A stretch of 12,033 nt of DNA. Source: Methanobrevibacter sp. (GTDB lineage: Archaea > Methanobacteriota > Methanobacteria > Methanobacteriales > Methanobacteriaceae). Within the stretch, counting starts at the first letter, position 1; each line of letters opens with the position of its first letter. The notes under the pieces were generated by a model, which saw only the letters and a list, made by a program, of their open reading frames with translations, did no database searches and was not told the DNA's origin. Below, one piece after another: positions 7,631-12,033 of this stretch. The stretch lies in NCBI GenBank assembly GCA_021442885.1, contig JABUVA010000022.1:23572-35604 (forward strand), read 5' to 3'. A program made the position numbers and the translations under genes.

Positions 7631-8275
7631 GAGATTTTTATAATCATTATAATGATTAATATTCATTAACTCCGATTCATTTTTTTCTTTAATTGCCCAA
7701 AATTGATATCCATCTTTAAATATCTTTCTTAATATTGGGTTTAAATTACCATCTTCATATTTAATATAATTCATTAGATTTTTTCTATTCATAGCAAAGG
7801 GCATTCCTAATCCTTCAGCTGTATCAAGTAAACCTGTTTTTCTCCTTCTAAGAATTGATACAGTTTTATCAGGATTATCTGCATTTAAAAGAGTGTTTAT
7901 TATATTGTTTAGGGTTTCTTTTGATACAGTTGGTTGGTCTCCAGTTACACATAATGCATATTTAGAAGATAAATTTTGAAGACCATTAAAAAGAGATGTT
8001 GATAGACCTACATCAACTGGATTATTTTCAACAAATTTTACTTTGCCATCATAATTATTACATAAACCTTCCATTATTTCGTCTTTATAATGTCCAAGTA
8101 CAACAATACATTCATCTACATTTGAGGATAATACATTTTCAATAGTGTTGTCGAGAACTGTAGAATTATTAAATGGAAGAATAAGTTTGTTTTTAATTTC
8201 TAAATTATTTAATTTTTGATCTTCCTGCATTCTAGAATTTTTACCAGCAGCAGTAATAACAGCAGAAAATGACAT
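7616..8275 (-). CDS. MobA/MocA-like nucleotidyltransferase (NTP_transf_3 fold)
   Basis: This 219-residue protein begins with VITAAGKNSRM (residues 6-16), a nucleotide-binding loop of the MobA-like NTP transferases. It has NKLILPF with Lys30, GLSTSLFNGL (90-99), VTGDQPTV with the likely metal ligand Asp113, GLGMPFAMNR (155-164), and MNINHYNDYKNLL near the C-terminus, equivalent to the DIDTPEDY end of MocA. These proteins transfer CMP or GMP to molybdopterin; related enzymes act on sugar phosphates. About ten extra residues separate RM from the conserved lysine, and the glycine that usually follows RM is Gln17, so the substrate is uncertain. In a methanogen, cofactor assembly for Mo/W formylmethanofuran dehydrogenase is one possibility; an envelope precursor is another. 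It lies 38 bases after the VanW-like gene. A modest ribosome-binding site, AGGA, is at 8286-8289. Confidence 0.8.
   Translation of the reverse strand: MSFSAVITAAGKNSRMQEDQKLNNLEIKNKLILPFNNSTVLDNTIENVLSSNVDECIVVLGHYKDEIMEGLCNNYDGKVKFVENNPVDVGLSTSLFNGLQNLSSKYALCVTGDQPTVSKETLNNIINTLLNADNPDKTVSILRRRKTGLLDTAEGLGMPFAMNRKNLMNYIKYEDGNLNPILRKIFKDGYQFWAIKEKNESELMNINHYNDYKNLLNIH
7635..7686 (+). terminator. Candidate terminator for the flavoprotein-helicase-nuclease-DUF169 series
   Basis: Downstream of the DUF169 stop the plus strand has a TTTTT run (7635-7639), the 18-base palindrome, and then seven T's at 7680-7686 followed by CTTT. Archaeal RNA polymerase terminates at U-rich tracts, so this is a plausible end. 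It lies antisense within the convergent gene. Confidence 0.4.
7641..7658. repeat. Perfect 18-base palindrome in convergent gene ends
   Basis: TAATCATTATAATGATTA equals its own reverse complement. It lies 11 bases after the DUF169 stop codon and inside the last codons of the nucleotidyltransferase gene, where it encodes part of NHYND. It can form a hairpin in either transcript. A T-run precedes it (7635-7639) and a longer one follows (7680-7686). Confidence 0.6.
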
Positions 8276-8290
8276 ATAAAAAAAGTCCTA

Positions 8291-8310
8291 AAAAAATTAA
8301 AAATAAAATT
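8291..8310 (-). terminator. T-rich stretch between the VanW-like gene and the nucleotidyltransferase
   Basis: The reverse strand of this spacer is almost pure T with a few A's, starting directly after the VanW-like stop codon. It may terminate part of the transcript. The gap is only 38 bases and I see no convincing TATA box for the next gene, so read-through is expected. Confidence 0.3.
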
Positions 8311-8313
8311 GAA

Positions 8314-9504
8314 TTATGCAGGATTCAATTTTACTATCTTAGCATGAATAACCATACCCGTTCCTTGACCTTCTGTCCACATTATAACTTTAATAGGAAC
8401 ATCTAGCTTGTTTCCAATTTTAATATCCTTTGCAGGGTTATATCCAAATAGAACTGCATCTTCATCATTTACCATACCAATAGGTAATGAAAAATTTTCA
8501 GCAAGAACAGCATCTCTTAAAGTTCTAGCAGGAGGACAAACACCATGAGATGCACCACCACCAGGAGCATTAGAATCAGCTGCAGTTCCAAAATCAATAT
8601 AATCCATACCATTACCATATGTATGAGGTGGAATTATGGTATTATTCCATGCAGCAACAAATTGACGTGCATTAAACTCCCTTAATGAGTCACCATATTC
8701 AGGATGTGAACCTAAAGTAGTGCTTTTAACAGTTCCAGATTGTTCAGTGGTGTTACCAGTATATAATACAATAGGAGTGCCAACAGGATATGCAGCTACA
8801 TAATCAGAAATGTTTTTACCAAATATTTTTTCAACTTGGTTAGCATCAACACTTGCCCTTCCATCTGAGAAATTAGTAATTCCTTTCTCTAAAACAAAAG
8901 AAGAACCATTTTTAGCCTCATTATTATACCAAGATTGAATAGTAGATATATTATAAAAATCACTAGAGAAGTTTTGTTCTTTAATTTCACTTGCTGGAAT
9001 AAATTTAACAACACTACCATTTTCAATAAGGTTAACTCCTTCTCCCTCTTTAACTAATTTTTTAGAAGGAGTACTATAACCCCAAATATAATTATCTGGT
9101 TCTTTAACAGTTAATTTATCACCATCATAAGTTAAATAACCTGGTCCTTCAAAACCTGTAGCTCTACCATAGGCATCAATATTTTTACTAGACACCGTCG
9201 TCATATCATAGGGCACAGCTCCAGTCATTAATGAAATTAACATACCAGAGATATCTAAACTAAAAATTTGATGTAATAAAAAATTCAAATTTGTAATTAA
9301 TGGCACTTTCATTACTTCCCCATCAACTCCTAAAATTGAATCTCCTGCATAAACAGATTTCCCTATTGGAAAATTATAAGTTTCAGCCATTTGTTTTCCA
9401 GTAATTGAATTATGAATAACAAATGAGTATGCAAATAGGAGAATAACAATACATATTAATATAACAATTATTTTTAAAGATGTTTCTCTCCATTTATGAT
9501 TCAT
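8314..9504 (-). CDS. Membrane-anchored extracellular protein with VanW-like C-terminal domain
   Basis: This 396-residue protein has a short basic N-terminus and one hydrophobic segment (about 11-30); the rest is probably outside the cell. I do not recognise the part from 35 to 250. From about 262 to 375 the sequence parallels bacterial VanW domains. It has an N-rich segment, FNARQFVAAWNNTIIPPHTYGNG (277-299), like the VanW stretch around NG...PGE.FSFN. It then has GGGASHGVCPPARTLRDAVL (315-334) like GGGICQVSTTLYNAAL, with Cys323 at the conserved cysteine. Last come DAVLFGYNPAKDIKIGNKLDVPIKV (349-373) like the DAT...DLKF.N....PI end. The assignment is by eye and remote. VanW proteins are envelope proteins of unknown reaction. 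The Mur ligase lies directly upstream, consistent with cell-wall work. The ATG has a good ribosome-binding site, AGGTG, at 9512-9516. A general surface protein is the fallback. Confidence 0.6.
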   Translation of the reverse strand: MNHKWRETSLKIIVILICIVILLFAYSFVIHNSITGKQMAETYNFPIGKSVYAGDSILGVDGEVMKVPLITNLNFLLHQIFSLDISGMLISLMTGAVPYDMTTVSSKNIDAYGRATGFEGPGYLTYDGDKLTVKEPDNYIWGYSTPSKKLVKEGEGVNLIENGSVVKFIPASEIKEQNFSSDFYNISTIQSWYNNEAKNGSSFVLEKGITNFSDGRASVDANQVEKIFGKNISDYVAAYPVGTPIVLYTGNTTEQSGTVKSTTLGSHPEYGDSLREFNARQFVAAWNNTIIPPHTYGNGMDYIDFGTAADSNAPGGGASHGVCPPARTLRDAVLAENFSLPIGMVNDEDAVLFGYNPAKDIKIGNKLDVPIKVIMWTEGQGTGMVIHAKIVKLNPA

Positions 9505-9533
9505 ACTATAACACCTAATTTTATAGAAAAATA

Positions 9534-9575
9534 TTATATAAAATCTATATCTAATTAATATTATTTATATATTTA
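9534..9575 (-). promoter_or_regulatory. TATA boxes of the VanW-like gene
   Basis: The 82-base gap after the Mur ligase stop holds two reverse-strand TATA-like boxes: TAAATATATAAA (9564-9575) and TTTATATAA (9534-9542). The first would start transcription near 9544 and leave about 40 bases of leader including the AGGTG site. The second would start almost at that site. The gene therefore probably has its own promoter in addition to any read-through from the ligase. Confidence 0.5.
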
Positions 9576-9586
9576 TGTTATTAATA

Positions 9587-10873
9587 CTATGAACTACATT
9601 TAGAAGAAAGAGATTTAATCCTTTCCTGAATTTCAATAATTGATTCTTGACCATTTCCACCAATTAACATAGCATCTTCATGAGAAAACTCAGCTACCAA
9701 AGCAATAATCTCATCTAAATTATTAACAACCTCTATTCTACCTTCATATCCTAAATAATTAAGTTTTTGAAATGCTATATCAGTAGTATCATCTAGACCT
9801 GGAAAAATAACAATAACTTCAGGATTATAACTAACAACCTCATTTAGCATATCTAACCTATCAGATTCTTTAAATCTAGGAGTTCCCATGAATATAGCAT
9901 AAAAATCTTCTTCTTTTAAAACAGACTGCAAGGCATCAATATTATCTGTTTTACCAATGTAAATTTTTGAATCATTAATTTTATATACATTTAAACGACC
10001 CTCAACTGCTTTAAATTCCATTAAACTTTTTTCAATAACATCCTTTGGAATTTTAAGTTGAGTTGCAACAGCAGTAGCAAGACCTGCATTAAACCTATTA
10101 AATTCACCAAAAACATTTAAAATAGCTTGTGATTCAAAATAATAGTAATATTTATTAGAAACTTCTTTAAAATTACTTTGAAAGTCTTGTCCATGATTTA
10201 TAATAATATTATTGTCAGTAAAAAAACGTGCTAGCGAATTCTTATAATTAGCAATAGTTCCATGAACATCCATATGATCCCTTCCAATATTTGTAAGTCC
10301 AATTAAATCAAAATCAAAACAATAATTACAAAAATCAAGAGTCATATCACAGACTTCAATTAATAAAACATCAAATTCACCATTTTCTGCTTCTAAGATT
10401 AAATCATAATAACCTTCAAATCCCCCACCACCATTACCACCTACTAAAACATTTAATCCAGCATTTTCTAAAATTTGTTTAATCATATGGACTGTGGTAG
10501 TTTTACCATTAGTACCTGTAATTCCAATAGTAAAAATATCTCTATGTTTTGTTAAAACATCAGATAATAACTTTTTTTGGCTAACAACCTTATTAGCTAA
10601 AGAACTGCCCCACATACTAGGACTAAAAGCTACTGCATCAGCACTATCTATTTCTAAAGAATTTGTAAAACCTAAATCAATCTGAAGTCTATCAGCAATA
10701 ATAGTCATACCATCACTATTAGGAGGAACATCTAAATTTAAAATATTGGCATCTAACTCATTTAAATCAATATCTGGATTTAAATCTGTTGCATAAACAT
10801 CCCAATCATGTTTTAAAAAAGATTTAGTCGCTTTTTTACCTTCTACACCTAAACCAATAACTGCTGCTTTCAT
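9587..10873 (-). CDS. Mur ligase family protein (MurD/MurC-like), probable pseudomurein peptide ligase
   Basis: This 428-residue protein has three Mur-ligase domains. The N-terminal Rossmann domain has GLGVEG (7-12) ending VYATD. The central ATPase domain has P-loop GITGTNGKTTT (117-127), Glu173, and LTNIGRDHMDVHGT (193-206) with His200. NVFGEFNRFNAGLA (254-267) and VEGRL (291-295) lead to the C-terminal domain. Such enzymes couple ATP hydrolysis to amide bonds. In Methanobacteriales, which lack murein, they are thought to build the pseudomurein peptide. Two active-site positions look altered. The lysine that is carbamylated in bacterial enzymes, four residues after the tyrosine of the HG...Y segment, aligns with Leu214. 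The DYAHNP/NDSKATN segment appears as IGKTDN (307-312). The start is ATG with AAGGT at 10881-10885. Coenzyme F430 synthetase, also a Mur-type enzyme, was considered, but the N-terminus does not fit. Confidence 0.85.
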   Translation of the reverse strand: MKAAVIGLGVEGKKATKSFLKHDWDVYATDLNPDIDLNELDANILNLDVPPNSDGMTIIADRLQIDLGFTNSLEIDSADAVAFSPSMWGSSLANKVVSQKKLLSDVLTKHRDIFTIGITGTNGKTTTVHMIKQILENAGLNVLVGGNGGGGFEGYYDLILEAENGEFDVLLIEVCDMTLDFCNYCFDFDLIGLTNIGRDHMDVHGTIANYKNSLARFFTDNNIIINHGQDFQSNFKEVSNKYYYYFESQAILNVFGEFNRFNAGLATAVATQLKIPKDVIEKSLMEFKAVEGRLNVYKINDSKIYIGKTDNIDALQSVLKEEDFYAIFMGTPRFKESDRLDMLNEVVSYNPEVIVIFPGLDDTTDIAFQKLNYLGYEGRIEVVNNLDEIIALVAEFSHEDAMLIGGNGQESIIEIQERIKSLSSKCSS

Positions 10874-10928
10874 AAAATAAACCTTAATTTCATTATGATA
10901 ATAATTATCTTTTTAAAAGTTAATAAAT

Positions 10929-10938
10929 ATTTATAAAT
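10929..10938. promoter_or_regulatory. Palindromic TATA box shared by two divergent genes
   Basis: ATTTATAAAT is a perfect palindrome in the 109 bases between the Mur ligase and the TIR-like gene. Placed 25 bases away, transcription would start near 10959 rightward, with a 24-base leader to the ATG at 10983. Leftward it would start near 10908, with a leader of about 35 bases to the ATG at 10873. Both leaders contain a ribosome-binding site. Use in both directions is inferred. Confidence 0.5.
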
Positions 10939-10970
10939 TAATAAAATTAATGTATAATATAAATAAAAAA

Positions 10971-10975
10971 GAGGT
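10971..10975 (+). promoter_or_regulatory. Ribosome-binding site that decides the TIR-like gene start
   Basis: GAGGT ends seven bases before the ATG at 10983. The earlier in-frame ATG at 10950 has no such site and would lie upstream of the transcript start predicted from the TATA box. Confidence 0.75.
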
Positions 10976-10982
10976 TGGAAAA

Positions 10983-11396
10983 ATGTTTGAAGAAGATTAT
11001 GATGATAAAATATACAATTTAATTATAACAAATGGATTTGACAAAGAAAATGAATACGGACAGTTTACAGAAAAAATATATTCCAAACCAGAATTTCTAT
11101 GGAAAGAATCAATATCTGGTTCTTATTCAACAGCTAGCCCAGAATTTTATAATAAAATAGACGCAATAATTCTTCTTGCAGGACTTTATAAAGATAATAA
11201 AGAAATATTTAAAGAATTAATAGAAGCAAGTGATAAATATAATATCCCTATAGTACTTGTAAGACCTTATGGTGTTGAAGAAGTACCAGAAAACCTTGAA
11301 GAAAAGGCAAACACTATTGTTGGATGGAATGCAAATTGTATAATTGATGCAATAAAAAATGCAATAAATCACCAAAATGGAGAATGTGATTTGTAA
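10983..11396 (+). CDS. MTH538-like protein, TIR-like fold (DUF1863/ThsB_TIR family)
   Basis: This 137-residue protein is read from the ATG at 10983; an in-frame ATG at 10950 is rejected on ribosome-binding and promoter grounds. The C-terminal part (59-124) has IDAIILLAGL, a helix with Glu78 and Glu81 (FKELIEAS), IPIVLVRPYG (88-97), VPENLE and VGWNANCIIDAI (113-124). These match what I remember of Methanothermobacter MTH538, a flavodoxin/TIR-like fold of known structure that gave the DUF1863 family its name. The family also contains ThsB, the TIR subunit of Thoeris defence, which makes a signalling nucleotide from NAD. No ThsA-like gene is present, and whether the active-site residues are complete cannot be judged by eye. 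No membrane segment or signal peptide is seen. It diverges from the Mur ligase and may share its promoter; its cellular role is unknown. Confidence 0.8.
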   Translation: MFEEDYDDKIYNLIITNGFDKENEYGQFTEKIYSKPEFLWKESISGSYSTASPEFYNKIDAIILLAGLYKDNKEIFKELIEASDKYNIPIVLVRPYGVEEVPENLEEKANTIVGWNANCIIDAIKNAINHQNGECDL

Positions 11397-11397
11397 A

Positions 11398-11421
11398 CCT
11401 AAATATTAGGCCTTACTTTTT
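11398..11421 (+). terminator. Hairpin and T-run after the TIR-like gene
   Basis: CCTAA (11398-11402) and TTAGG (11406-11410) form a short stem around a three-base loop, directly after the stop codon. TTTTT follows at 11417-11421. The stem falls in the 16-base gap between two convergent genes and could act on both strands; the T-run lies in the end of the LemA gene. Confidence 0.45.
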
Positions 11422-12018
11422 ATCATTACCCTCTTCAAATAAATCAGCTAAATTGAAATTAAATAACATAGCTATAATATTACTTGGAAACTGCTCACAC
11501 AAATTATTATATGAAAATACTGCGTTATTATACTGCACACCATACCTTGCAATTACCTTCCCAGATGATTTTAATTGATTTTGAATATCTAAAAAATTTT
11601 CATTATCCTTTAAATCAGGATACTTTTCAACAATAGCAAATAGTTTAGATAATGAATTAGTTAACTCCTTATTTGATTTTACTAAATCAGGTATAGATTC
11701 AGATGAAACAAGATTAGATCTTGCTTCAGTAACTTTAATTAATGCTTCATTTTCTTGAATTGAATAATCTCTTAGAAGAGGAATAAGTTTTTCAATTAAA
11801 TCCACCCTTCTATTTAATTGAAAATCAATTTTACTCCATTCATTTCTAACATCGTTTCTTTTAGATACTAACTTATTATAATACGGAATTGAAAAATAAA
11901 ATAATGCACAAATTACTATAACCGCAAAAAATACTATTCCCTGTCCAGTTATTGAAAATGCTAAAAGTGCAATTATAAATACAATTATAACTGTTAAAAT
12001 GTTTTTTAATGAAACCAT
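11413..12018 (-). CDS. LemA family membrane protein
   Basis: This 201-residue protein matches LemA (PF04011): YYNKLVSKRNDVRNEWSKID (46-65), QLNRRVDLIEKLIPLL (67-82), the helical repeat ending in EAR (98-100), VEKYPDLKDNENFLDIQNQL (130-149), YGVQYNNAVFSYNN (159-172) and FPSNIIAMLFNFNLADLFEE (177-196). LemA proteins are anchored at the N-terminus with a long helical bundle; their function is poorly defined, and they are often found beside TPM-domain or membrane-protease genes. Here the N-terminus shows two hydrophobic segments (about 7-22 and 28-46) rather than the usual one, which changes the predicted topology. The gene converges on the TIR-like gene with a 16-base gap. The 15 bases available upstream of the ATG show no ribosome-binding site; the promoter lies beyond the window. 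Confidence 0.88.
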   Translation of the reverse strand: MVSLKNILTVIIVFIIALLAFSITGQGIVFFAVIVICALFYFSIPYYNKLVSKRNDVRNEWSKIDFQLNRRVDLIEKLIPLLRDYSIQENEALIKVTEARSNLVSSESIPDLVKSNKELTNSLSKLFAIVEKYPDLKDNENFLDIQNQLKSSGKVIARYGVQYNNAVFSYNNLCEQFPSNIIAMLFNFNLADLFEEGNDKK

Positions 12019-12033
12019 AATTATAATATTGAA

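Noticed and set aside
10494..10685. Short plus-strand reading frame of 63 codons
   Set aside because: It is antisense to the P-loop region of the Mur ligase; its sequence is explained by the complementary strand.
9587..10873. Coenzyme F430 synthetase (CfbE)
   Set aside because: It is also a Mur-type ligase of methanogens, but as I recall it lacks the N-terminal GLGVEG Rossmann motif seen here, which is MurC/MurD-like.
10983..11396. Thoeris anti-phage system
   Set aside because: The TIR-like protein belongs to a family that includes ThsB, but no ThsA (SIR2/SLOG-type) gene is present, and MTH538 homologues occur as stand-alone genes in methanogens.
1..12033. tRNA, rRNA, CRISPR array or insertion-sequence ends
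   Set aside because: The gaps between genes are all under 200 bases and AT-rich. I found no cloverleaf, spaced repeat or transposase.

Overview
The window is very AT-rich. Its signals are archaeal: ribosome-binding sites of the GGTGA/GAGGTGAT type and TATA boxes about 25 bases upstream of inferred transcription starts. Its genes are those of a methanogen: an iron-sulfur flavoprotein with the methanogen Isf cysteine spacing, a DUF169 protein, a homologue of Methanothermobacter MTH538, and a Mur-type ligase of the kind used for pseudomurein. Together this points to the order Methanobacteriales, most likely Methanobrevibacter or a close relative (inference). I see no rRNA, tRNA, CRISPR array, insertion sequence or prophage signature. 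Coding density is high and no gene-free stretch exceeds 200 bases.

Left part (1-7630): a partial leftward gene for a MrfA/Hrq1-type DExH helicase with a C-terminal cysteine cluster runs off the left edge. It diverges from a rightward series of four genes: an Isf-like flavoprotein (2568), a UvrD/AddA-type SF1 helicase (3293), a RecB/Cas4-type nuclease with an Fe-S cysteine set (5735), and a DUF169 protein (6950). The helicase and nuclease genes are 9 bases apart, and the nuclease ribosome-binding site overlaps the helicase stop codon. They look like a reduced AddAB-like end-processing machine in which each protein keeps only one activity.

Middle part (7616-10873), all leftward: a Mur ligase (10873-9587), a membrane-anchored surface protein whose C-terminal half resembles bacterial VanW domains (9504-8314), and a MobA/MocA-like nucleotidyltransferase (8275-7616). 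The Mur ligase and the surface protein suggest a cell-envelope theme. The nucleotidyltransferase converges on, and overlaps, the DUF169 gene.

Right part (10929-12033): a small TIR-fold protein of the MTH538 family diverges from the Mur ligase across one perfectly palindromic TATA element. A LemA-family membrane protein converges on it from the right edge.

The observations most worth following are the VanW-like archaeal protein beside a Mur ligase, the unusual active-site positions in that ligase, the split helicase/nuclease pair, and the shared symmetrical TATA box. All identifications are from reading the sequence; no database search was possible.
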